The translations under genes were made by a program, and so were the position numbers. From positions 2,604,001 to 2,668,000 of the forward strand of contig NZ_CP019067.1 of NCBI RefSeq assembly GCF_001989615.1: a stretch of DNA of 64,000 nucleotides, written 5' to 3'. The number at the start of each line of letters is the position of its first letter. Position 1 is the stretch's first letter. Source of the DNA: Halorientalis sp. IM1011. GTDB taxonomy: Archaea > Halobacteriota > Halobacteria > Halobacteriales > Haloarculaceae. Shown here one piece after another: positions 32,753 through 40,716 of the stretch. Under the pieces are notes generated by a model. That model ran no database searches and had not been told where the DNA came from. It saw only the letters and a list, made by a program, of their open reading frames with translations.

Positions 32753-33634
32753 ATGGACGCCCCACCCGTCGACGGCTGTCCGGACACCTATCTCGTCGAC
32801 AACGAACTGTTCGGCTCCCCGAAGATGCTGGCGACCTACCTGCTCGACGCCGCCAGACCGGCGATTCTGGACGCCGGCACGGTCTCCGGTGCCGAGCGCA
32901 TCCTCACAGCTATGGAGGAAGTCGACATCGACCCCGCCGCGGTCGAGTACGTCCTCGTCAGCCACGTCCACCTCGACCACGCCGCCGGGACCGCTCGCCT
33001 GCTCGACGCTTGCGAGAACGCCACTGCCATCGTCCACGAGCGGGGCCTCCCCTACCTCACCGACGCCGACAAACTCGACCGCCTCGTCGAGAGCGTCGAG
33101 GCCGCCATCGGCATGGACGCCCCCTACGGCGACCCCGACCTGCTCCCCGAAGGCCGCTGTCGGGCCGTCTCCGGCGGCGAAGTACTCGACCTCGGCGACC
33201 GCGAACTCGAACTCTACGACGCGCCGGGGCATGCCCCCCACCACTACGTCGCTCTCGACCCCGACAGCGGGACGCTGTTCGCTGCCGACGCCGTCGGCGC
33301 GTTCGATCCGCGCTCGAACACCGTCGCCCCCACCACGCCCCCGCCGAGTTTCGATCTCGAAGCCAACCTCGACACCGTCGACCGCCTGCTTGAACTCGAC
33401 CCCTCGCGGACGCTGTACAGCCACTTCGGTCCCGGCGAGCCCGGTGAAGCGGTGGCGGAACTGCACGAGTACGCAGAGATCCTCCCGCAGTGGGTCGACG
33501 CCGTCGAAGACGTCAGGGCCGCTACCGGCGACGACCTCGATGCAATGCTCGACGCCCTGCGCCCGGAGTGGGAGAGTCCGACGCTCCGTCGGGACGTGGT
33601 CGGTGTCTGTCGTTATCTGGACCGGCAGAACTGA
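32753..33634 (+). CDS. metallo-beta-lactamase-fold hydrolase
   Basis: A 293-residue MBL-fold protein. The metal-binding motif is SHVHLDHAAG (H71, H73, D75, H76), followed by the later ligands in DAPGHAPHHY (~161-170, His) and FAADAVGAFD (~182-191, Asp) and a C-terminal SHFGPGEPG motif with a terminal His, the pattern of binuclear Zn/Fe enzymes such as glyoxalase II-like hydrolases. The exact reaction cannot be assigned. ATG 32753 is preferred to a GTG eight codons upstream, which would add a short unsupported extension. Confidence 0.88.
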   Translation: MDAPPVDGCPDTYLVDNELFGSPKMLATYLLDAARPAILDAGTVSGAERILTAMEEVDIDPAAVEYVLVSHVHLDHAAGTARLLDACENATAIVHERGLPYLTDADKLDRLVESVEAAIGMDAPYGDPDLLPEGRCRAVSGGEVLDLGDRELELYDAPGHAPHHYVALDPDSGTLFAADAVGAFDPRSNTVAPTTPPPSFDLEANLDTVDRLLELDPSRTLYSHFGPGEPGEAVAELHEYAEILPQWVDAVEDVRAATGDDLDAMLDALRPEWESPTLRRDVVGVCRYLDRQN

Positions 33635-33638
33635 GAAC

Positions 33639-34283
33639 TCAGGTCAACCGCTCGTAGGCCGCGTTGACTTTCTTGAACCGCTCCTCGTCGCCGCCGTCGG
33701 TGTCCGGGTGGACCTCCTTGACTTTCTGGCGGTAGGCGGCCTTGACCGTCGACTCGTCGGCGTCGCTGTCCACGCCGAGGATCCGGTAGGCCTCGGCTCT
33801 GGTCGGTCCGTCGTCGGCCGACGGCTGTCGTCGACGCTGGCGTTGCTGGCTTGCTCGCTGGCGCTGTCGACCCGTCTGCTGGCGTCGTTGCCGGCCGCGT
33901 CCGCCCGGTGCGGTCCACTCCTCGCGCGGGCCCGCCCCGAACCCGCCGGTCTCGCGGGTCCGGGCCCGCTCGCGGCCGCTGTTCTGTCGCGCTCGCTCCT
34001 CGACCGACCGGTAGACCCGGGCCGCGAGGCGGCCGCTGGCCTGGTACCACATGAAGTAGGCGGCCGCACCCAGCGCCCCGGCCAGAAACAGGATCGAGTA
34101 GACCTGGGTGACGAACGCGAGGACGAAAACGACGGCTGCACACCCCGCCAGCGCCGCCGCGATACCCGTGATCAACCGGTCGTGATCCACGCCAACGGTT
34201 TGGGTCCCCACCCCCGTAAGCCTCTCGACTGCGGCCCTGACTGCCGTCAGCGCCCCGTCTCCAACCGGCCGCGCAGGGTTCAT
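33639..34283 (-). CDS. membrane-anchored J-domain (DnaJ-like) protein
   Basis: A 214-residue protein with two adjacent hydrophobic helices (~38-60 and ~63-80), then an Arg/Gln-rich, probably disordered linker (~90-150) and a C-terminal J domain (~160-214). The J domain holds the HPD tripeptide (H192-P193-D194) in KVKEVHPDTDGGDEERF, needed to stimulate the ATPase of a DnaK partner. The arrangement with the J domain at the C-terminus of a membrane anchor occurs in haloarchaea and would recruit Hsp70 to the membrane. Its stop converges 4 bases from the MBL gene. Confidence 0.85.
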   Translation of the reverse strand: MNPARPVGDGALTAVRAAVERLTGVGTQTVGVDHDRLITGIAAALAGCAAVVFVLAFVTQVYSILFLAGALGAAAYFMWYQASGRLAARVYRSVEERARQNSGRERARTRETGGFGAGPREEWTAPGGRGRQRRQQTGRQRQRASQQRQRRRQPSADDGPTRAEAYRILGVDSDADESTVKAAYRQKVKEVHPDTDGGDEERFKKVNAAYERLT

Positions 34284-34308
34284 ACGGCTGGGCGTGGTAA
34301 GTCCTCAC

Positions 34309-34512
34309 ATGAGCGTAGCCGGGAACTGCGAGATCTGTGGGACCGGCGGCGTCGACCACACCTGCTCGCGCTGTGCCCAGCTGGTCTGTGAGAAGCACTT
34401 CGACGAGGAGACCGGCCTCTGCGTCGAGTGTCTCTCGGAGGTGGGTGGTGGCTCCGACCAGGAGCGCCAGCCCCAGGATATGCCCGACGGCGTGGACACC
34501 TACCGGTTCTAA
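34309..34512 (+). CDS. small zinc-finger protein (HIT/AN1-like)
   Basis: A 67-residue protein with an orderly set of Cys/His: CEIC (~8-11), CSRC (~19-22), CEKH (~27-30) and CVEC (~38-41), a treble-clef or cross-brace pattern like AN1/HIT-type zinc fingers binding two zinc ions. The tail (~45-67) is polar and ends DTYRF. ATG 34309 was chosen over the upstream ATG since the zinc pattern begins right after it. It is divergent from the J-domain gene by 25 bases, so promoters overlap. Confidence 0.7.
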   Translation: MSVAGNCEICGTGGVDHTCSRCAQLVCEKHFDEETGLCVECLSEVGGGSDQERQPQDMPDGVDTYRF

Positions 34513-34631
34513 CCCACGTTTTCCGTCGGGAGTCGCCACGCGACCCCCGTCTGCTCACGGCCACTCCCGCCCAGTGTGCAGGTCGAGGGGGTACCGCAAC
34601 GCTTTCTGTTCTCTCCGCTGTCATCTCGAAC

Positions 34632-35477
34632 GTGTCCCTCCAGCGAACCGTCGACCGTATGCTGTCCGCGCACCCGCTGCTCTCGCTCGCGCTGGGTGCG
34701 TACGCGGGCCTGCTCGTGGCCACTTGGCTCGCGTGGACGACGGGGGCGGCGGTGACCGCCGAGGCGGTGCTCGCACCCGGCTGGGTGACGGCCGGGGTCG
34801 TCGCACTGGTCGCATCGTCGGTCCCGGCCCTCGGTACTACGCTGAGTCGGACGCGGCTCCACCACCTACTGCTCGTGGTCCCTGCGGTCGTCGTGGCCAC
34901 CGAACTCTGGTCCCACTGGGTCGTCGTCGGCCCGGACCTCAGCTTCGTCGGCCAGTCGACGTTCTTCCCGGTCGCGCTGAGCGGGATCGCCGCCGTCGTC
35001 GTCGTGAAGGCGGCCGACGGCAAGCGAATCGAACGGATCCGGGCCGAACAGGACCCCGTCGTCGAATGGACGGCCCGTCCCGCGCGGCGGCTGGTGCGCC
35101 GACGACGCCGGCTTTACGTCCTCGGTGGCGGGCTGGTCGCGGTCGGCGTCGTCGCCGGGCTATTCGCCGACGACGTCGGCCATATGCTCCTCGGCACGGC
35201 CATCGGGAGTGCACTCGGTATGCGGTCCCGGGACCACCAGGGGCCACGCCGATTCGCGGTCTATCCCGACGCCGTCCTCGTCGGGTCCGGAACCACGTTC
35301 GGAATCTCCCTCTATCCGTGGTCTCGGCTGTCGGGCTACACTCTGGCCGACGACGCGCTCGTCCTCCACCGGCGGATCCGGGCTCCGGTACACTGCGCCC
35401 GCTCCAGTATCGACGACCTCGACGCTGTCGTCCGCCACCTCGACCGCCGTCTCGATCGGATCCGCGCGGCCGACTGA
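34632..35477 (+). CDS. membrane protein with C-terminal PH-like domain (paralog 1)
   Basis: A 281-residue protein starting at GTG 34632. About six hydrophobic helices occur in the first two thirds (e.g. LLSLALGAYAGLLVATWLAW, LLLVVPAVVVATELW, LYVLGGGLVAVGVVAGLF). The last ~75 residues (~205-281) form a PH-like module: SLYPWSRLSGYTLADDALVL, where the YxWSxLxGY...DDAL pattern recurs in three other genes here, followed by a terminal acidic helix. The same helix-rich plus PH-like layout is found in the gene 60 bases downstream. Function unknown. Confidence 0.68.
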   Translation: MSLQRTVDRMLSAHPLLSLALGAYAGLLVATWLAWTTGAAVTAEAVLAPGWVTAGVVALVASSVPALGTTLSRTRLHHLLLVVPAVVVATELWSHWVVVGPDLSFVGQSTFFPVALSGIAAVVVVKAADGKRIERIRAEQDPVVEWTARPARRLVRRRRRLYVLGGGLVAVGVVAGLFADDVGHMLLGTAIGSALGMRSRDHQGPRRFAVYPDAVLVGSGTTFGISLYPWSRLSGYTLADDALVLHRRIRAPVHCARSSIDDLDAVVRHLDRRLDRIRAAD

Positions 35478-35537
35478 GTCGTCGTCGACCGACCACCGAA
35501 CGAAGACATTTTCAGATCCTGTGACAGAAACCCGTCT

Positions 35538-36365
35538 ATGTCCCGCCCGCTACTGGACTGGTTCCCCCTCCTGCTCGGCGCGTACGTCGGCGGTCTCGCC
35601 GCGGCCGTCGTCGGCTTCTCGCCCGGCATCACGGTGCTGGGCTGGCAGGTAATCACGGCCGGTGCCGTCGCGTTCGCGGGAACGGTTGCCGTCGCCGCGA
35701 CACGGGACCACCTCGCGGTCGAGCTGGCCCGCACGGACTGGAACCTGGCCGTGGTCGTCGCTCCGTTCCTGCTACTGCTCGGTTCCGTCGACCTGCTGGC
35801 GCGCGACGGCTCCACGACCTCGATGGGAACGCTGCTGATCCTCGCCGTCGCCGTTCTCGGACTGGCGGTCTACGTCGTCGCGAACCGTCGCGTAATCGAG
35901 TGGGCCAGGGACGCCGATGCCGTTGTGGTCCAGTGGACAGCGGGCACTACAGCCCGCCGTCGACGCTGGCTCCGGGCGACGCTGCTGGGAGGCGGTCTCG
36001 CATTCATCGTCGCCGGCTTCGTCCTCCACCACCCGTTCGCGGAGATCGCACCGACGATGGGCACCGTCACGCTCGTATTCGAGCTGTTCGCCGGCCGCGC
36101 CCGTGAGTACAGTGTCCTTCCCGACGGCCTCTACGTCCAGCATCCGGGCACCTTCGCCGGGCAATTCGTTTCCGGGCAGCGGCTCACCGGCTACCGCGTG
36201 ACCGACGATGCGCTCGTGATCGACCGCTGGATCCCACTGCTCGCCTTCACGTCGCGCCTCGAAGATATCGACGACCTCGACGCGGTCACCGACGTGCTCG
36301 ACCGGGCATTCGAGTCCTCCGACGACCGGACCACGCCGGACCGCGGCCTCAGCGATACTGATTGA
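35538..36365 (+). CDS. membrane protein with C-terminal PH-like domain (paralog 2)
   Basis: A 275-residue protein homologous in layout to the preceding gene: N-terminal hydrophobic helices (LLGAYVGGLAAAVVGF, VVVAPFLLLLGSVDLL and LLILAVAVLGLAVYVV), another helix pair near 150-190, and a C-terminal PH-like domain (~190-262) with QRLTGYRVTDDALVIDRW. The last ~15 residues are polar and acidic. The two genes form a tandem pair with 60 bases between. Its 3' end overlaps the convergent pyrF stop by 17 bases. Confidence 0.66.
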   Translation: MSRPLLDWFPLLLGAYVGGLAAAVVGFSPGITVLGWQVITAGAVAFAGTVAVAATRDHLAVELARTDWNLAVVVAPFLLLLGSVDLLARDGSTTSMGTLLILAVAVLGLAVYVVANRRVIEWARDADAVVVQWTAGTTARRRRWLRATLLGGGLAFIVAGFVLHHPFAEIAPTMGTVTLVFELFAGRAREYSVLPDGLYVQHPGTFAGQFVSGQRLTGYRVTDDALVIDRWIPLLAFTSRLEDIDDLDAVTDVLDRAFESSDDRTTPDRGLSDTD

Positions 36366-37146
36366 GCCGCTGTGTCAGCTGTTTGGCGGCCTGCCCGCTG
36401 GCTTTGTGGAAGTCTTCTCCCTGATCTTCTCCAGCGAAGATGATCCCGCGCGAGGAGTTGACCAGCCCCACGCCGTCGGCCAGCCCGTGTTCGACGGCGG
36501 CCTCGGCGTCGCCGCCCTGTGCGCCCACGCCGGGGACGAGGAAGGGGATCTCGGGGACGATCTCGCGGATCTCCGCGAGTTCCTCGGGCTGGGTCGCGCC
36601 GACGACGAGGCCGACGTTGCCGTTGCGGTTCCAGGTGTCGGCCAGCGCGGCCACCCGCTCGTAGAGGGGTTCGCCGGAGTCGAGCTCGAGGTTCTGGAGG
36701 TCTGCGCCGCCCGGATTCGAGGTGCGACAGAGCAGGAACACGCCAGCCTCGGTGCGTTCGAGGAACGGTTCCAGCGAGTCCCGGCCCATGTAGGGGTTGG
36801 CGGTAATCGCGTCGGCGGTGTCGAGCAGGTCGGCGTACTGGCGGGCGGTGTTGCCGATGTCGCCGCGTTTGGCGTCCAGCAGGACGGGCACGTCCTTCCC
36901 GTGGGCGTAGGCGATGGTCTCTTCGAGCGCCCGCCAGCCGTCGGGGTCCTCGTAGAAAGCTGCGTTTGGCTTGTAGCAGGCGGCGTGTTCGTGGGTGGCG
37001 TCGATGATCCGGCGGTTGAACGCCCACCGCGGGAGGTCCTTCTCGAGCAGGTGCTCTGGGATGCGGTCCGGGTCGGGGTCGAGCCCGACGCTCACGACGC
37101 TGTCGACCGCGTCGATGCGGTCTTCCAGCCGGTCGAAGAAGGTCAT
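36349..37146 (-). CDS. pyrF: orotidine 5'-phosphate decarboxylase
   Basis: A 265-residue TIM-barrel enzyme for the last step of UMP synthesis. The sequence VLLDAKRGDIGNTARQYA (~91-108) carries the catalytic Asp-Lys-Asp tetrad element (DAKRGDIG) of the longer, type 2 (about 270-residue) OMP decarboxylase group, and LVPGVGAQGGDAE (~210-222) with NSSRGIIFAG (~238-247) forms the phosphate gripper. ATG 37146 fits the family start. It overlaps the convergent PH-like membrane gene by 17 bases at its 3' end. No other pyr genes are adjacent. Confidence 0.95.
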   Translation of the reverse strand: MTFFDRLEDRIDAVDSVVSVGLDPDPDRIPEHLLEKDLPRWAFNRRIIDATHEHAACYKPNAAFYEDPDGWRALEETIAYAHGKDVPVLLDAKRGDIGNTARQYADLLDTADAITANPYMGRDSLEPFLERTEAGVFLLCRTSNPGGADLQNLELDSGEPLYERVAALADTWNRNGNVGLVVGATQPEELAEIREIVPEIPFLVPGVGAQGGDAEAAVEHGLADGVGLVNSSRGIIFAGEDQGEDFHKASGQAAKQLTQRLNQYR

Positions 37147-37194
37147 ACCGGGCGCTGGCCCGGCACTCACTACAAGCTTCCTATCCGGTGCCCG

Positions 37195-37950
37195 TCACCC
37201 CGACGCGTTGTAGACCACCCGCACGCTCGTCTCGACGGACACGTCGCCGGTCTCGATGGTCGTGCCGCCGCCGGCCTGGGTCGCCGTGTCCTCGTAGGCG
37301 ACGGGTCGGTAGTTCGTGCCCGTCGCGTCGATGCTGGCGACGCCGGTCACCGACAGCCCGCCCGAATCCGCGAGCGTGTCTGCCTGTCCGCGAGCGTTGT
37401 CCATCGCGTTCCGGAGGGCCTCGTTGCGGAGGTCCTCGCGAGTGTCATCGGCCAGCGTGAACCGGACCGACTCGACTTCCGCCCCCGAACCGGTCGCCGC
37501 GTCGACGACTGCGCCCGCGCGGTCGGTGTCGGAGAGCGTCACCTCGAAGCTGTGGACACCGCGCAGGTCGGGGCCGCTCTCGCCACCCTCACGCGGTGGG
37601 GCACGACGCGGAGGTTCTTGAATGCTGTAACCGCTGGTCTCGATACTGTCCTCGGCGACGCCGGCCTCGGAGAGCGCGCTCCGCAACTCCTCGGCACCGC
37701 TAGCCAGTTCCGAGCGGATCGCGGCGGGGTCGTCACCCTCGGCCGTCACGGCCAGCCGGAGGACGGCCTGATCGGGCTGCGTGCTGGCCGATCCCTCGCC
37801 GGCGACGGTGATGGTCTGGCCGCTCCCCCCGTCCGTGGCGGTCTGCTGTGCTGGTTGCGTTCCGGTACTCCCCATCGCGAGGACCGTGCCCGCCGCGCCG
37901 ACCGTCAGGACGACGGCGGCGGCGAGCACCAGGGTGGTCGTCTTTCGCAT
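37195..37950 (-). CDS. SIMPL-domain (DUF541) exported protein
   Basis: A 251-residue protein with an N-terminal signal anchor (RKTTTLVLAAAVVLTVGAAGTVLA, 2-25) and a SIMPL domain (~44-250). SIMPL landmarks are ITVAGEGSASTQPDQAVLRLAV (~46-67), then GVAEDSIETSGYSIQ (~96-110) and ALRNAMDNARGQADTLA (~177-193), which corresponds to the A-x-x-A-x-x-x-A-x-x-L-A helix of the family. Bacterial relatives are periplasmic with proposed oxidative-stress roles. It may be Sec-exported and membrane tethered. A Pro/Arg/Gly insertion (~112-124) is unusual for the family. Confidence 0.85.
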   Translation of the reverse strand: MRKTTTLVLAAAVVLTVGAAGTVLAMGSTGTQPAQQTATDGGSGQTITVAGEGSASTQPDQAVLRLAVTAEGDDPAAIRSELASGAEELRSALSEAGVAEDSIETSGYSIQEPPRRAPPREGGESGPDLRGVHSFEVTLSDTDRAGAVVDAATGSGAEVESVRFTLADDTREDLRNEALRNAMDNARGQADTLADSGGLSVTGVASIDATGTNYRPVAYEDTATQAGGGTTIETGDVSVETSVRVVYNASG

Positions 37951-38055
37951 GCACCCGTCCGTTCACCGGGAGCCTACGAATACTCGCCGGAGAGTCAAAT
38001 CGGCGTTTGAGTCTTGGGGAACACTCAAACCACACGCGCCGTTACGGCCGGGGGA

Positions 38056-38709
38056 ATGGCGTCGTTCGACGCGGTCGCGTTCGATCTGGACTACACGCTG
38101 GCGGTCACCGATCGGGACCGACAGTCCCTGCTCGACGTCGCCACCGATCGAACCGACGCCCACGACATCGACCGGGCGGACTACCTCGACGCCCACGGCG
38201 CGGTCGCGGCGAGCGAAACCCGCGCCCCCATCTTCGAGCGACTGCTGACCGACGACACCGACCCCGAAAAAGTAGCGACGGCCTACCGGCTGGCCATCGA
38301 GGACGCACTCGAACCCCTCGACGGCGTCGAGGGTCTGCTCGCGGCCCTGCGCGAGTCCTACCGGATTGGCCTCCTGACCGACGGCCCGCTGGCCGCCCAG
38401 CGGGGCAAACTCGGGACGCTGGGCTGGGCCGATCTGTTCGACGCCGTCGTGATCACCGGCGACCTCCCCGCCGGCAAACCCGACGAGCGGGCCTTCGCGG
38501 CGATCTGTGCGGAACTGGGCACAGCGCCCACCGCGACGGTCTACGTCGGCGACCGCCCCGAGGTCGATATCCAGGGCGCGGCAGACGCCGGCCTCGCGAC
38601 CGTGCAGGTGGTGTATCCCGGCGGTCCCGACCCACATCCGGCGGCCGACACCACGATCGAACGGTCGGAACTGGTCGCGCGACTGCCCGAAATCATCGAG
38701 TCACTCTAA
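38056..38709 (+). CDS. HAD-superfamily hydrolase
   Basis: A 217-residue HAD hydrolase. Motif I is AFDLDYTLAVT (D9, D11, with Tyr instead of the usual Gly after the second Asp), motif II is GLLTDGPLAAQRGKL, motif III is the Lys in AGKPDERAF and motif IV is VYVGDRPEVDIQGAADAG. The FDLDYTLA form is common in haloarchaeal and eukaryotic HADs. ATG 38056 is preferred to the upstream frame start. It converges with the small gene at 38711-39091, leaving one base between the stops. Confidence 0.85.
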   Translation: MASFDAVAFDLDYTLAVTDRDRQSLLDVATDRTDAHDIDRADYLDAHGAVAASETRAPIFERLLTDDTDPEKVATAYRLAIEDALEPLDGVEGLLAALRESYRIGLLTDGPLAAQRGKLGTLGWADLFDAVVITGDLPAGKPDERAFAAICAELGTAPTATVYVGDRPEVDIQGAADAGLATVQVVYPGGPDPHPAADTTIERSELVARLPEIIESL

Positions 38710-38710
38710 C

Positions 38711-39091
38711 TCAGTACTCGCCACCGCTGGCCGCCACAAGTACGTCCACGGCCGACTTCACCGCTGCGCCGGACTCGACGAACACGAGAGTGCGTGGTGG
38801 TTCCGTGGTCTTCGGCCGAACCCGGAGGTCCGCCGCCTCGGCCGCCTCGGCCCCGGCTTCGACGCCGACCTTCAGTTCCAGATACGCGCGCTCGGGCTGG
38901 ACCGCCACGTCGCCTACGCGTTCGTCGTCGCGGTCGACGCCGTAAGCGAACGCGCCGTCGGCGGTCGGCTCCACGTCCGGATCGGCGTCGACGACGGACA
39001 TCGCGGCCAGCGGGCCGGTGTCACGGCCCGTGATTTCGGAGGCCAGCAGCTGTGCGATCCGTTTGCCGTCCGTGATCGTATCCTCGACCAT
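38711..39091 (-). CDS. conserved haloarchaeal protein, coupled to DUF2240
   Basis: A 126-residue acidic alpha/beta protein. It begins with a helix (DTITDGKRIAQLLASEITGR), then a strand (AAMSVVDADPDVEP) and another (PERAYLELKVGVEAG), and ends with a strand-helix (PRTLVFVESGAAVKSAVDVLVAAS). The ATG overlaps the stop of the DUF2240 gene by one base (TGATG), so the two are co-translated. I do not recognise a family. The association with DUF2240 (sometimes linked to replication and repair genes in archaea) is the only functional hint. Confidence 0.6.
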   Translation of the reverse strand: MVEDTITDGKRIAQLLASEITGRDTGPLAAMSVVDADPDVEPTADGAFAYGVDRDDERVGDVAVQPERAYLELKVGVEAGAEAAEAADLRVRPKTTEPPRTLVFVESGAAVKSAVDVLVAASGGEY

Positions 39092-39531
39092 CAGAGTTCA
39101 CCCAGTGCGCGCTCGGCGGCGTCTTCCACGTCCAGTCCCTCACGTTTTGCGTAAACGACGGCGGCAGCCTCGACCGTCACGCCAAGGTCCGCCTGCAGTG
39201 AGTTGATCTCGGCGACGGCCGCCTGCTTCTCGATCCCGGCCTCGACGAGGGTGTCGAGGATGCGCTCGAACGTCGAACGCTGCTGGAGGATCGACTCGTC
39301 GGGGACGAACCCCTCGGGCACCTCGACGCCGTCGGGATCGAACTCGGCGGTCACCTCGCCCTCGTCTCGGGCGACCAGTCCCTCGCCGGCGGCCACGTCC
39401 AGTAGCCGCTTGGCCTGGTCGGGCGTGAACCAGTCCCGATCCAGTGAGAGGGCGACGACGAACTCGCTCTCCCCCATCGCGGTCTTGCCCTGCTGACGGA
39501 ACGGGGCGGCGACGGCCGTCCGGAGACTCAT
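39091..39531 (-). CDS. DUF2240 family protein
   Basis: A 146-residue archaeal DUF2240 protein. It starts MSLRTAVAAPFRQQGKTAMGESEFVVALSLD-type sequence with FTPDQAKRLLDVAAGEGLVARDEGEVTAEFDP in the middle, a winged-helix-like organisation, and a C-terminal Ala-rich helix (KREGLDVEDAAERAL). The family is archaea-specific; I know of no established biochemical function. ATG 39531 is preferred to the upstream ATG. It divergently flanks the rps8e gene with a 112-base gap. Confidence 0.85.
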   Translation of the reverse strand: MSLRTAVAAPFRQQGKTAMGESEFVVALSLDRDWFTPDQAKRLLDVAAGEGLVARDEGEVTAEFDPDGVEVPEGFVPDESILQQRSTFERILDTLVEAGIEKQAAVAEINSLQADLGVTVEAAAVVYAKREGLDVEDAAERALGEL

Positions 39532-39643
39532 CGTCCCTTCCGGCGACCGGGACCGTCCTAAACCCATCGGATACCGGTCGAGCGGGTGGCGTCCACCGTT
39601 GGTGAGTCGAGAGGTTCAAGTGGTCGCCCGCGAATCCTCGGGT

Positions 39644-40018
39644 ATGAAAGACCAGGGACGTTCCCCGCGCAAGCGTACCGGCGGTCGGCTGCGACCGAAC
39701 CACAAGAAGAAAAAGCACGAACTCGGCGACGAGCCGACCGAGACACAGGTCGGCGACGCGAAGCTGAAGTTCGTCGAGAAGCGCGGTAACACCGAGAAGG
39801 TCCGCGCCATCGAGGCCGACACCGCCAGCGTCGCCACGGACGGCGACGTCGTCGCCGCCGAGATCGAGAACGTCGCCGAAAACGACGCCAACCCCAACTA
39901 CGCCCGCCGAAACATCATCACCAAGGGTGCGATCCTCGAGACCAGCGAAGGTCGGGTCCGCGTCACCTCCCGTCCCGGCCAGAACGGCCAGGTCAACGGC
40001 GTCCTCGTCGAGGAGTAA
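39644..40018 (+). CDS. 30S ribosomal protein S8e
   Basis: A 124-residue protein, the archaeal/eukaryotic ribosomal protein eS8 of the small subunit. The basic N-terminus KDQGRSPRKRTGGRLRPNHK (2-21) and the central GNTEKVRAIEADTASVATDG are typical, as is the C-terminal ITKGAILETSEGRVRVTSRPGQ (~89-110). It is one of the few markedly basic proteins in the window, as expected of an rRNA-binding protein. ATG 39644 follows a short upstream in-frame extension that I reject. Confidence 0.96.
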   Translation: MKDQGRSPRKRTGGRLRPNHKKKKHELGDEPTETQVGDAKLKFVEKRGNTEKVRAIEADTASVATDGDVVAAEIENVAENDANPNYARRNIITKGAILETSEGRVRVTSRPGQNGQVNGVLVEE

Positions 40019-40113
40019 TCTCACTCGCGGGCCGGCCCGAGTATCCACTCGTCGTGTCGGCCACGATTTTTGACGGCCAGCAGGTACTTCCCCGGCGAGC
40101 GCCAGGTCGCGGT

Positions 40114-40716
40114 ATGGATCGACGGCAGTTCCTCGAAGCGACTGGTATCGCCGCCGCCGGGACCGCGATCGCTGGCTGTAGCGGTGACGGTCAGATCGAA
40201 ACCGGGACGCTGGCGACGAGCGTCACCGACCAGCCGAGCGACATCGACGATTTCGAGACGCTCGTACTCCGACTCACGGGACTTCGGACGACCCGGGCCG
40301 GGGACGGGACCGTATCCGACGACACCGTGACCGGCACGGCGTCGGACGGCGAAGACGGGGAACGCACCATCGACATCGAGGAGACGGAGGTCGACCTCAC
40401 GGAACTGGCCGACGGCGACACGTCGCTGATCGACGAGACGGAACTGGAGACTGGGGAGTACGAGTATCTCAAACTCGTCGTCGGGGAGGTCGTCGAGGCT
40501 CGACTCACCGGCGGCGACGAGGCGACGGTCGAGACTCCCGGTAACGCACCGCTGAAGTTCAACGAGCGGTTCGAGATCCGCGCCGACCAGCGGACCTCGT
40601 TCCTCGCGGACTTCACCCCCGTGAAGCAGGGTCGGTCCGGTCGCTACCTGATCAAGCCGGTCGCGGACGGGGTCGAAGTCAGCTACGAGGACGAATCGAC
40701 GGCGACGACGGCCTGA
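40114..40716 (+). CDS. DUF4382-type Tat lipoprotein
   Basis: A 200-residue protein whose signal MDRRQFLEATGIAAAGTAIAGC has a Tat RR core (3-4) and lipobox IAGC (C22). The mature part, starting GTLATSVTDQPSDIDDFETLVLRLTGL, is a single beta-sandwich-type domain that matches DUF4382, a family of bacterial and archaeal extracellular domains often beginning with a V.DAP/DQP motif. An internal Thr/Asp/Gly loop (~70-95) is haloarchaeal-style. ATG 40114 precedes the Tat motif directly. It converges on the PhoU-like gene with no gap. Confidence 0.8.
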   Translation: MDRRQFLEATGIAAAGTAIAGCSGDGQIETGTLATSVTDQPSDIDDFETLVLRLTGLRTTRAGDGTVSDDTVTGTASDGEDGERTIDIEETEVDLTELADGDTSLIDETELETGEYEYLKLVVGEVVEARLTGGDEATVETPGNAPLKFNERFEIRADQRTSFLADFTPVKQGRSGRYLIKPVADGVEVSYEDESTATTA

